A program made the position numbers and the translations under genes. From Lactobacillus gigeriorum DSM 23908 = CRBIP 24.85 (GTDB taxonomy: Bacteria; Bacillota; Bacilli; Lactobacillales; Lactobacillaceae), in contig NZ_CAKC01000048.1 of assembly GCF_000296855.1 (NCBI RefSeq), forward strand, positions 1 to 38,051: DNA of 38,051 nt, read 5' to 3'. Below, in pieces: positions 25,767 through 32,750 of the stretch; the stretch's first letter is position 1, and each line of letters opens with the position of its first letter. The notes under the pieces were generated by a model, which ran no database searches, was not told the origin of the DNA, and saw only the letters and a program-made list of their open reading frames with translations.

Positions 25767-26609
25767 CTACTTTATATTTGAATATTTCTTCATAAGTTGT
25801 GGCAATTTCTGTGAAATTGCTGTTGGTCGAACAATATAATTTGTTCGATAGATTTCATCAGCTGCTAAAGAATGAAGATACACCGCAGCAGCAACTGTAT
25901 CCATGCTATAGCCAAACTGAGCAACAAAGCCACCGATTATTCCCGCTAAAGTATCACCGGTTCCACCAGTGGCCATTCCAGGATTGCCAGTTGAGTTCAC
26001 ATAAATTTTACCACTTTGATCATAAATATGCGTGTGATTCGATTTCAAAACCAAGATTTTATCGGTACTATTTGGTAAATTTTTTAGTGCAACTAAGTTA
26101 GCTGTATCAGATTGAAAAGGAATTTTGATTTGACTAAGTCGTTGCCATTCCATTTGATGTGGCGTAAAAATCAACTTGGCTTGTGGTAATAGTGATAGAT
26201 CTTGACTGATCAAATCCAAAGTATTAGCATCTAAAACCACGACTTGATCAGAAGAAATATTAGCAGCTAACGTTTTTAAAACAATTTTTGCAAAATCACT
26301 TGTTCCAAGGCCTGGACCACATACAATCACGTCCATCTTTTGGATTGATTTTGCTAAATTTTTATCCCGCCAATCAATGAACATGGCCTCCGGATCTCTA
26401 CTATGTAAAGCTGAGAGGTTAACAGAGTGCGTTGCAACAGTAATTAGACCTGCGCCTGCATTTATCGCACCCTCAGTTGCCATAATAATTGCGCCACCAT
26501 AATTTTCACTACCACCAATTAATAGAATTCTGCCATAATCACCTTTATGACTCAAACTAGGTCTCGTGGTTATCACCTTAGACAAAATTCCTTCTTCAAG
26601 TTCAATCAT
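25767..26609 (-). CDS. nnrD: ADP-dependent NAD(P)H-hydrate dehydratase
   Basis: This repair enzyme turns damaged (hydrated) NADH or NADPH back to the normal cofactor using ADP. It is a ribokinase-like YjeF C-terminal domain protein, shown by GRILLIGGSENYGGA, GAGLITVAT, VCGPGLGTS and the anion-hole motif GTGDTLAGIIGGF. I chose the ATG at 26609 (280 residues). It overlaps the dacA stop codon as TAATG with AGGTA upstream. An in-frame ATG at 26636 lies inside dacA. The epimerase half (NnrE) is not fused here. Confidence 0.93.
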   Translation of the reverse strand: MIELEEGILSKVITTRPSLSHKGDYGRILLIGGSENYGGAIIMATEGAINAGAGLITVATHSVNLSALHSRDPEAMFIDWRDKNLAKSIQKMDVIVCGPGLGTSDFAKIVLKTLAANISSDQVVVLDANTLDLISQDLSLLPQAKLIFTPHQMEWQRLSQIKIPFQSDTANLVALKNLPNSTDKILVLKSNHTHIYDQSGKIYVNSTGNPGMATGGTGDTLAGIIGGFVAQFGYSMDTVAAAVYLHSLAADEIYRTNYIVRPTAISQKLPQLMKKYSNIK

Positions 26610-27898
26610 TATTTTGTACCTGTAATCCATCGCCAAATTCTTACAAAGATATTAGCTTTTTTAGTCCCTTGCAAAGCTTGAGCTGATACCTTCAATGGTT
26701 GATCATTAATCGTTAAGATTTTATTATTACCTGATTTGAACTGGTATTCATTCACAGTCTGACCTTTTTGAATTCCGGCTTCAACTTTTGAATAACGTAA
26801 TTTTGTAGTAAGAGTTTTACCATCCTTTGGGTCCCAAACAACTGTACTGGTTTTTACTCCAATAGGAATTTTCAATGCTTTACCATCGATTACGCCCATG
26901 CTAGTAGCTTTAGCTATTTTAGTTTTGGCTGGCAAAACAACTGGAGAATAGTTTTGATAAATGTAATTCAATAGTTTTTTTGTTTCAACAAACCTTGAAG
27001 GATCCGTTCCATCCTGGTGACGAGCTCCCATTACAACTGTAATTAGTCTTCTACCACGATATTTTAAAGTACCAATGAAACATGCTCCAGCTGCATCTGT
27101 TGTCCCTGTCTTTAAGCCATCAACTGGATAAGCACCTGAATATTGTGAAAGTCCTTTGAGCATCCAATTGAAGTTGGTCATGCTCGTTGTTTGACCACTA
27201 TCTTTAAATGCCCTATGTGACACTTTGGTAGTTTTAATAACTTCTGGATATTCAGCAAGTAGTTTTTGCCCTACAATTGACATTTCGGCAGCTGATAACT
27301 TATTTTCAGCGTTTTTATTTGCACCTAGATAAGCCGCACTTCCAACGTTACCGTTTGGCAAACCACATACAGTGTAAATCTTGGCGTCTTTAATGCCCCA
27401 TTTTTGTAATTGGGTACGCATTTTCTTGATAAAAGCAACTTGTGACCCGCTAACTGCCTGTGCTAAACACATTGCTGCACCGTTGGCTGACTCAATCAAT
27501 GTTGCTTGATACAATTGACGAATCGTGTACAAATGTCCCTTTTTTAATGGAACATTGGAATACTCGCTATTATTTGCAACTTTGACAATTGCTGAAGTTG
27601 GTTCAACTTTAGTGTCCCAGGAAATTTGCTTATGCTTTATTGCTTCTAAAGTTAAATAAACCGTGATCAACTTAGTCATTGAAGCAATCGGTAATCTCTT
27701 ATCCGCATTTTTGGCATAAAGCACTTGCCCTGATTCACTATCAAGTGCAATTGCCGATTTAACTTCTAGATTTATTTTATCTGCCTGATACGAAGAAATC
27801 GAACTTGCCGAAGCAATTGGAGCAGTAATTCCAGCACCAAACAAACTAGCTAATGCGACAATACTTATTACCGTCTTTTTAAATTTATTTTTGATCAT
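26609..27898 (-). CDS. dacA: D-alanyl-D-alanine carboxypeptidase (class C low-molecular-mass PBP)
   Basis: This exported enzyme trims the terminal D-Ala from peptidoglycan stems, limiting cross-linking. A signal peptide covers about residues 1-31 (IASAS cleavage region). The peptidase S11 active site has Ser73 in SMTK, SAN at 137-139 and KTG at 263-265. A beta-rich C-terminal domain follows, and the last residues (IFVRIWRWITGTK) look like the amphipathic membrane anchor. The 429 residues are normal. Its TAA overlaps the nnrD ATG. It is divergent from the tRNA gene. Confidence 0.95.
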   Translation of the reverse strand: MIKNKFKKTVISIVALASLFGAGITAPIASASSISSYQADKINLEVKSAIALDSESGQVLYAKNADKRLPIASMTKLITVYLTLEAIKHKQISWDTKVEPTSAIVKVANNSEYSNVPLKKGHLYTIRQLYQATLIESANGAAMCLAQAVSGSQVAFIKKMRTQLQKWGIKDAKIYTVCGLPNGNVGSAAYLGANKNAENKLSAAEMSIVGQKLLAEYPEVIKTTKVSHRAFKDSGQTTSMTNFNWMLKGLSQYSGAYPVDGLKTGTTDAAGACFIGTLKYRGRRLITVVMGARHQDGTDPSRFVETKKLLNYIYQNYSPVVLPAKTKIAKATSMGVIDGKALKIPIGVKTSTVVWDPKDGKTLTTKLRYSKVEAGIQKGQTVNEYQFKSGNNKILTINDQPLKVSAQALQGTKKANIFVRIWRWITGTK

Positions 27899-27947
27899 TT
27901 CACAACTTCCCTAATATCGTTAACCTACTATTTTTATATTTAATTTT

Positions 27948-27962
27948 ACCAAAAATTTTGGT
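27948..27962. repeat. Perfect palindrome between dacA and tRNA-Leu
   Basis: ACCAAAAATTTTGGT is a perfect inverted repeat around a central A. It lies between the divergent dacA and tRNA genes, ending at the TATGAT (27962-27967) that may be the tRNA -10. It could be an operator or chance in AT-rich DNA. Confidence 0.5.
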
Positions 27963-27982
27963 ATGATAGTTAAAGAGTTTTA

Positions 27983-28066
27983 GCCCCGATGGCGGAATTG
28001 GCAGACGCGCAGCGTTCAGGTCGCTGTTCAGGTGACTGAGTGAAAGTTCGAATCTTTTTCGGGGCA
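27983..28066 (+). tRNA. tRNA-Leu (anticodon CAG)
   Basis: The acceptor stem GCCCCGA (27983-27989) pairs with TCGGGGC (28059-28065), with discriminator A. The anticodon stem CAGCG/CGCTG holds loop TTCAGGT with anticodon CAG at 28017-28019. A long variable arm with CAG/CTG stem and the T-arm GAAAG/TTCGAAT/CTTTT mark a class II leucine tRNA. CCA is not encoded. Its 3' end adjoins a prophage, so this is the likely attachment site, and the phage DNA may supply the last bases. Confidence 0.95.
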
Positions 28067-28113
28067 TTATTATTGCCTGATAGTTCCTTGATATAATAAG
28101 CTTTTTTCAAGGG

Positions 28114-28135
28114 AATGTTAGACAAATGTTAGACA
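28114..28135. repeat. Tandem 11-bp repeat near the attachment site
   Basis: Two perfect copies of AATGTTAGACA lie head to tail about 50 bases past the tRNA end. Short direct repeats next to a phage att site are typical of integrase arm-binding sites. That role is inferred. Confidence 0.5.
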
Positions 28136-28140
28136 AAACA

Positions 28141-28186
28141 AAAAAACCACTCCAGGAAATTATACAATCCCAGAGTGGTTTTTAGT
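28141..28186. terminator. Bidirectional terminator between tRNA-Leu/att and endolysin
   Basis: A 15-bp stem (28143-28157 with 28168-28182, two wobbles) has a 10-nt loop. T runs flank it in both directions. It ends the phage lysis transcript on the minus strand and may also stop reading from the tRNA side. Confidence 0.85.
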
Positions 28187-28199
28187 TTATCTAAAACGA

Positions 28200-29339
28200 T
28201 TATTCAATTTTAACATACTTAGCTAAAACATAAAGATTTTTACCAATCAGATATGCTTTGCCTTTTTTAGTCTCTTTAGTTTTACTCGTTATCCATCTGC
28301 TACCTTGATTTACATAATGGTTGGAGTACTTACCGCTACCATCGATCAATCTTACTTTCCAGTTTTTTCTATCTTTCCCCAAAGATTTAACTTTAACAAT
28401 TTTAGTTTTTACCTTAGTAGGCTTAGCATCATTTTTAATTGTTCCAGTAAGTTTAAGCTTATCTCCTGGTTGCAGTTCTGAATTAACGGTTCCACCGTTT
28501 AACTTAGCTAGTTGATTTTGATCCATTCCAAACTTTTGAGCGATTGAATACCAACTATCACCAGCTTTAACAGTATAAGATGTTGCTTTAGATTTCTTAG
28601 TTTTAGTAACCTTTACATCATCTTTAACTTTACCTAGTTTCAGGCTGTTTTTTAATAGCTCAACATTGCCATCTACACCGTACCAAGCTGATGAAAATTG
28701 CCAAATAGCAATTCCATCTAATGAAGGAAAATAATTATAATTTGGACCATTAACAGGTGCCATAGTTGCATAACTTGCAATCCAAAGAGAGTTTTTAAAA
28801 GACTTGTTTACTTTGGAATGATTGACATTCGTTTTTAAATAATAGCTTCCAGAGTAAAGTAAGGGTTTGTATCCTTGCTTTTTGATGTAGCTCATAAATT
28901 CATGAATTGCCTTAGTATTTTCTTCTTTGTTCTGAGATGCACCAAGTTCATAATCCAAAGCTATTGCCGAACCCTTTTTTAAACCGAATTTTTGAGCATC
29001 ACTTACAGCATACTTTGCCATTTTCTTAGCTTGTGCGACTGATCCACCAAATTCTCCCCAGAAATATGATCCAACTTCTAAGCCGACTTTTTGAGCCATG
29101 GCTAACTGCTGGCTAGCTTTAGGATTCTGATAATGCTCACCTTCACCCCCACCAGATCCACCAAGTTTTACAATTACAAACTTAGTTCCATTAGCCTTCA
29201 TGTTTTGGAAAAATTGGTAGTCAGATCTTTGGTAGCTTGAAACATCAATTCCTAAACGTCTTGCAGCATCAACTTTTTGTGGAAACAAGAAAATTAAACT
29301 ACTTAGTAAAGCCGTTAACAGTAACTTCTTTAGTTTCAT
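28200..29339 (-). CDS. Phage endolysin: GH25 lysozyme with LysM and SLAP-like C-terminus
   Basis: This muramidase breaks the cell wall for phage release. From the chosen ATG at 29339 (379 residues; GAAGG upstream) a Sec-type signal peptide covers about 1-25 (ending VDA). The GH25 domain runs to about 215 with LGIDVSSYQ (Asp32) and the acid pair in ALDYELG. A LysM domain follows at about 247-291 (YTVKAGDSWYSIAQKFG). The C-terminal 60 residues, with GKAYLIGKNLYVLAKYVK, resemble the SLAP S-layer-type wall-binding repeat of lactobacilli. Earlier ATGs (29411, 29342) are open but less likely. The start lies within the holin gene's 3' end. Confidence 0.93.
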   Translation of the reverse strand: MKLKKLLLTALLSSLIFLFPQKVDAARRLGIDVSSYQRSDYQFFQNMKANGTKFVIVKLGGSGGGEGEHYQNPKASQQLAMAQKVGLEVGSYFWGEFGGSVAQAKKMAKYAVSDAQKFGLKKGSAIALDYELGASQNKEENTKAIHEFMSYIKKQGYKPLLYSGSYYLKTNVNHSKVNKSFKNSLWIASYATMAPVNGPNYNYFPSLDGIAIWQFSSAWYGVDGNVELLKNSLKLGKVKDDVKVTKTKKSKATSYTVKAGDSWYSIAQKFGMDQNQLAKLNGGTVNSELQPGDKLKLTGTIKNDAKPTKVKTKIVKVKSLGKDRKNWKVRLIDGSGKYSNHYVNQGSRWITSKTKETKKGKAYLIGKNLYVLAKYVKIE

Positions 29340-29679
29340 CATTACCTTCTTTCTTATAGCTTTCAAGCGTCCCATCAACTGATAGATCAGCCCACGCTTT
29401 TTCAACGGCATTCTTAATTGCTGTTTGATCGCTAGCAGTTAAGCCCAATGATTTAATTGACTGATTTACATAATCAACTGCCTTTTTAAACTTGTCTGAT
29501 CCTTTTAAATTTTCAGTTAAGCCTGATTTCTCAGCCATAACTACAGCTTGTGGTGCAAGCTGATTTACTAAATCGACAAAGGTTTTAGCAGTTTGATTTT
29601 TCTTAACTACATTTTGAAATACCAATCCAACAAGAAAAATCAAGGCAAGAATAATATCTAAAACTAATTCATGGTTCAT
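29299..29679 (-). CDS. Phage holin, LLH family
   Basis: This 126-residue protein has one hydrophobic segment at about 6-25 (LVLDIILALIFLVGLVFQNV) and then a long, Ala/Lys-rich soluble helical part, the pattern of the LLH (holin 6-like) family in Lactobacillus phages. It should form or trigger the membrane lesion in lysis. It overlaps the endolysin start by 41 bases and lies 2 bases after the previous gene. The family call is from pattern and place. Confidence 0.82.
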   Translation of the reverse strand: MNHELVLDIILALIFLVGLVFQNVVKKNQTAKTFVDLVNQLAPQAVVMAEKSGLTENLKGSDKFKKAVDYVNQSIKSLGLTASDQTAIKNAVEKAWADLSVDGTLESYKKEGNDETKEVTVNGFTK

Positions 29680-29681
29680 TG

Positions 29682-30017
29682 TTAATCCTCAACTTTCAAT
29701 GGCAATTCTTCAATTTTCTTCATGATCCGTTCACAAGTTCCATTACCACCTAATTGTTTGTACGGTTCATAAAGCTTATCTAAGTTGCTAGCATCTTCAG
29801 CAGAGATTGTTCCCTGTGCAATAATTCTTGATCCTGTTACATAAATCTTATCGTGTAGAATTGCCAATAATGCATCTTCAACTAGTTTATTTTTAGCATC
29901 AACATTGTTTGTACGGTCATCATGTCTTTTAATCAAAAATTGTAAGAACGTAAACACGCCACCACTAAAAACGCCGGTAATAATGGAAATAAGCACTGCT
30001 TGATCGATTTCTGGCAA
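29682..30017 (-). CDS. Small phage membrane protein in the lysis cassette
   Basis: This 111-residue protein has an N-terminal hydrophobic segment (VLISIITGVFSGGVFTFLQFLI), a basic RHDDR turn and a helical soluble tail. It resembles phage proteins found just before the holin and may be a second holin or an antiholin; no motif proves it. The start is TTG, directly after the TAG of the XkdX-like gene, with AAGGAAGTGAG upstream. No ATG is available in frame near it. Confidence 0.65.
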   Translation of the reverse strand: MPEIDQAVLISIITGVFSGGVFTFLQFLIKRHDDRTNNVDAKNKLVEDALLAILHDKIYVTGSRIIAQGTISAEDASNLDKLYEPYKQLGGNGTCERIMKKIEELPLKVED

Positions 30018-30167
30018 CTAGCTCACTTCCTTCACATATGGTTCACCTGTGATTCTTTGATAAGCAGCTTCATCAATGAAATTTGGAACATATGTAGCAA
30101 TGGTTTCTTTTGAATAAGCCTTCAAAAAATAGAGGTTAGTTAATAGCGATTCCCAAACTGAACTCAT
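30018..30167 (-). CDS. XkdX-like small phage tail protein (49 residues)
   Basis: A short gene, easily missed, encodes 49 residues starting MSSVWESLLTNLYFLKAYSK and ending with AAYQRITGEPYVKEVS. XkdX proteins typically have a Trp/Tyr-rich start, a central YV segment and the C-terminal EEYQRITGxxY motif, all seen here. Its ATG overlaps the stop codon of the upstream gene as TAATG, and its TAG directly abuts the TTG of the next gene. The function of XkdX is unknown; it is made with tail fibre genes. Confidence 0.85.
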   Translation of the reverse strand: MSSVWESLLTNLYFLKAYSKETIATYVPNFIDEAAYQRITGEPYVKEVS

Positions 30168-30532
30168 TATTCTGCCCCCTTAGTTGATTGAAGTGCTTGA
30201 GTAACAAGCGTGGTTAAATTACTAATTGCTGACGTCATTGCTTGAGTCTGTTCTTTGAATTCTGAAATTCCAGTTTGTAACTCAGTAACTTGCTTATCCT
30301 TCTCGTTAATTGCATCTTGTAAATCAGCAATTTTATTTTGGTTATCTGCATTTGTTTGATCAATCCAACGGCTATGAGTCCAATCGTACTTGGGCTTATT
30401 CATATCCTTTGGAGCATCAATAATAAAAGGATAAGTATTAAAAGTTAACTCAATTGGTACTAGTACAGGTACACAATCAAAATTGTTATCAGATAAGTAG
30501 TATAAATTTAATTTTTTAGTTTCTTCAGCCAT
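30167..30532 (-). CDS. Phage tail-associated protein with coiled coil
   Basis: This protein has 121 residues from the ATG at 30532, chosen for AAAGGAG six bases upstream. The ATG at 30562 lies in a hairpin. The N-terminal half (NLYYLSDNNFDCVPV, PKYDWTHSRWIDQ) is the pattern of short XkdW-like proteins found between fibre and XkdX in phages. The C-terminal half (about 60-115) is a heptad-rich coiled coil, perhaps trimeric as in fibres. It is tightly coupled to the XkdX-like gene. The function is not established. Confidence 0.65.
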   Translation of the reverse strand: MAEETKKLNLYYLSDNNFDCVPVLVPIELTFNTYPFIIDAPKDMNKPKYDWTHSRWIDQTNADNQNKIADLQDAINEKDKQVTELQTGISEFKEQTQAMTSAISNLTTLVTQALQSTKGAE

Positions 30533-30551
30533 AATAGGCTCCTTTCTATAT

Positions 30552-30585
30552 AAAAAGCCCACGGGTACGCCCCGTGAGCTATTTT
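30552..30585. terminator. GC-rich hairpin inside the tail-to-lysis segment
   Basis: The stem CACGGG/CCCGTG (30560-30565 with 30571-30576) is extended by AGC/GCT after one mismatch, with loop TACGC. A T run follows on both strands (minus 30552-30556; plus 30582-30586). It can act as a terminator or attenuator between the fibre-proximal genes and the lysis genes. Confidence 0.7.
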
Positions 30586-30591
30586 TCAGGA

Positions 30592-30604
30592 GGTATACTA
30601 TACC
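30592..30604. repeat. Perfect 13-bp palindrome in a prophage gap
   Basis: GGTATACTATACC lies between the 77-residue gene and the hairpin just described. It may be a protein-binding site or a second RNA stem. No promoter is clear beside it. Confidence 0.4.
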
Positions 30605-30636
30605 CCGAATGTGGTTTAGAAGGGACTTAATTACCC

Positions 30637-30870
30637 CTAGATTTTTACAACTTTACCAGTTTTATCATATCCATCAATTGCAGTAATCGTGCCGTCTGAG
30701 TGGATGGTTATTTCAGCAGCTACACCTTGATAGCCACTTCCGTTATAAATTTTCCAATGACCAACAACACTATTAAATTTATTGTTCACATTGTTAAATT
30801 TGTCATTAGCATTATCTAGATCAGACTGCGGAACAAACTTAGTACGGTTAAAAATCAGCTTCTTAATCAT
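30637..30870 (-). CDS. Small phage protein of unknown function (fibre-proximal)
   Basis: I do not recognise this 77-residue protein. It starts MIKKLIFNRTKFVPQ, closely like the start of the frame-split gene upstream (MAIEKIIFNSKTWLPQ). An Asn-rich segment follows (residues about 18-33), then a beta-rich end with HSDGTITAIDGYDKTGKVV. The ribosome binding site is GGGGTGA. The shared N-terminus suggests a common docking piece on the tail tip or fibre. It may be a receptor or fibre accessory protein; that is inference. Confidence 0.6.
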   Translation of the reverse strand: MIKKLIFNRTKFVPQSDLDNANDKFNNVNNKFNSVVGHWKIYNGSGYQGVAAEITIHSDGTITAIDGYDKTGKVVKI

Positions 30871-30934
30871 GCAATCACCCCACTTTCAAGAGTGAGAACA
30901 TGAATAGTTTGATATAAGTGGGTTAGGAGGCTAA

Positions 30935-31277
30935 TTACCCCCCCATTTTAACTAAGTCATCGAGACTTAAATACTCTCCAACTACATTTGGTCTGCTAGG
31001 ACATTCTGTAATTTTTACAAGTCTATAACTAGAACCGTAGTTATCTTTGTAAGTGACAATATTTTTGTCATCTACTCTAACAGCAACATCTTTGCTTAAT
31101 GTATCAGCATGATCTGGTCCGCTTGCTTTGTAAACAGTTTTCCAGATGCTATTCTTGCTATCAAAGTACCATAGCCAAACATACCCCCCAGTTATTGTGA
31201 CCCGCACACTTATACCACTTACCAGGTGCTTGTGGTAGCCATGTTTTTGAATTAAAGATTATCTTTTCAATTGCCAT
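30935..31277 (-). pseudogene. Small phage gene split by a +1 frame change
   Basis: A gene begins at the ATG at 31277 with AAAGGAG six bases upstream and reads MAIEKIIFNSKTWLPQAPGK, then WYK, staying open until TGA at 31161-31163 (38 codons). From about 31208 the +1 frame carries the sensible continuation VRVTITGGYVWLWYFDSKN, and so on to TAA at 30935. Removing one T after AAG (31207-31209 region) would join them into about 113 residues. It is either a one-base insertion that broke the gene, a recoded gene, or a sequencing error. The N-terminus matches the next gene. The function is unknown. Confidence 0.75.
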
Positions 31278-31294
31278 GCTTAACTCCTTTCTAA

Positions 31295-32743
31295 CTATCC
31301 ATCTGTAACCATTACTAATCTATGAGTAGGATCTTCATTAACCCATGCCATACCTTCAGCTTCCTGAGCCTTTGTATAATGCCGGATTGTAAATTCATTT
31401 TGTTCAAGCTTAGTAATCCTATTTTCATGATTAGCAACTTTACCATTTGTTACGCCAAAACGACTTTCAACATCATCTTTAGTAATTAACTGCTTCCAAG
31501 CTAACCAATTGCCACCAGAATTCATGCGGAAGAATGGTGCATCCCTACTATCAGGGAAATAAACTTGCTCAATTCTTGCGCCAGTACCATGCCAAACAAC
31601 TAAATTACCCCATGAACTACTTGGGGCATTGGTAGCATCAGAAGTATTGGTTACATAATAATTTCCTGAATCAGTCAATGTATTAAAATCAGGGGCTTCT
31701 TTTTGAACACCATCTTTAGCAGTATTAAGTTTTGCAACTTGTGGTAAAACTTCTTGTAATTTAGCCGCTGTTTTATCAGTATCATAAATATCGATAGCAT
31801 AACCACCATTGCTTTGCTTTACCGCATTAGCACGAATTTCAACAGCATTTCCGTTTTGATCCATACCTTGTTTGCGGAAGTAAGTTTTAGAATGTATGTC
31901 ATCAATATTAGATTTACTATAAACATCGGTTTTATCAGCTTTACGATTTAAAGCATCTTGAGCCTTATCATCTGCTGCCTTTGCCATTGCCTTGGCTTCT
32001 TTAATACCGTTCTCAGTATCAGTTTTATCAGGAACAGCAGTAGTATCAGCTTTATTTTTAAGTAGTTCTTTTAACTGCTCTAAACTTACATACTTAGATA
32101 AATCAGGATCAGGAAAAAATAATTCTAATTTGCCCGATTCATTTGGTATAATCTCAGCACCGCCATTGATGCTTGCACTCTTAACAACATGGCTCATATC
32201 TTCTTTGTGAGCATCTTTAATCTTTTCAAGATCTTGATTCAACTCACCTTTATACTTGTCAAATTGCCCATGAGTTACAGCAGTACCTTCATCAATTACA
32301 ACGTTAACCGCTTGAGCTTTACCAATAACAAGGTACATTTGCATGTTAAAGCGGTACAAAACTTTATCACCAAATCCAGGCATGTATTCTGGTGTAACAG
32401 CAGTGGTTACAGCATAAAGAAAGTCTTTATCCTGACCTTCTTCTTTTACATAAAGTCCAATAACTCTGATTTGATAGCCAGTACTTAAATCCTTATTAGT
32501 AAAACGCAGAGAAACACCAATTACTGAGTTGTTGCTTTCAACTTCTTCAGCATCCATGATGGTTCCCTGTTGCATAATATTAGGAATAGCAGTTACTTCT
32601 TCAAGGTCTTGAGTGGTTTTGCCACTCCAATCATCCGCAGAAGTTACCGCCCTTGTGATTCCAAACTTGGCTTGCCCCGCATTGGCTTTTTTAGCTAGTT
32701 CAAGGCCAGCACGAGTTAGAACCGTTTTATTATATTGTGACAA
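31295..32743 (-). CDS. Phage tail fibre / receptor-binding protein
   Basis: This 482-residue protein begins SQYNKTVLTRAGLELAKKA, the N-terminal pattern of baseplate-attached tail fibres, and has a conserved first domain to about residue 160. Helical, coiled-coil-rich linkers follow (about 165-290). Then comes a pyocin-knob-like domain (DFNTLTDSGNYYVTNT to GGNWLAWKQL, about 350-420) and a short tail. It is expected to bind the host surface. The start is TTG with AAGGAG ten bases upstream. It follows the YmfQ-like gene by 7 bases. Confidence 0.85.
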   Translation of the reverse strand: MSQYNKTVLTRAGLELAKKANAGQAKFGITRAVTSADDWSGKTTQDLEEVTAIPNIMQQGTIMDAEEVESNNSVIGVSLRFTNKDLSTGYQIRVIGLYVKEEGQDKDFLYAVTTAVTPEYMPGFGDKVLYRFNMQMYLVIGKAQAVNVVIDEGTAVTHGQFDKYKGELNQDLEKIKDAHKEDMSHVVKSASINGGAEIIPNESGKLELFFPDPDLSKYVSLEQLKELLKNKADTTAVPDKTDTENGIKEAKAMAKAADDKAQDALNRKADKTDVYSKSNIDDIHSKTYFRKQGMDQNGNAVEIRANAVKQSNGGYAIDIYDTDKTAAKLQEVLPQVAKLNTAKDGVQKEAPDFNTLTDSGNYYVTNTSDATNAPSSSWGNLVVWHGTGARIEQVYFPDSRDAPFFRMNSGGNWLAWKQLITKDDVESRFGVTNGKVANHENRITKLEQNEFTIRHYTKAQEAEGMAWVNEDPTHRLVMVTDG

Positions 32744-32750
32744 TTTTTAA

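Noticed and set aside
30588-30690. Plus-strand AGGAGG followed by a 25-codon frame antisense to the 77-residue gene
   Set aside because: The spacing to ATG is 17 bases, there is no promoter, and the peptide has no recognisable pattern. It looks like chance.
31161-31189. Programmed +1 frameshift at CUU UGA as the main explanation of the split gene
   Set aside because: Not accepted as the lead explanation. The G-run is too far from the shift site, and the first frame's last 15 residues look less protein-like than the other frame over the same bases. It is kept only as an alternative in the finding.
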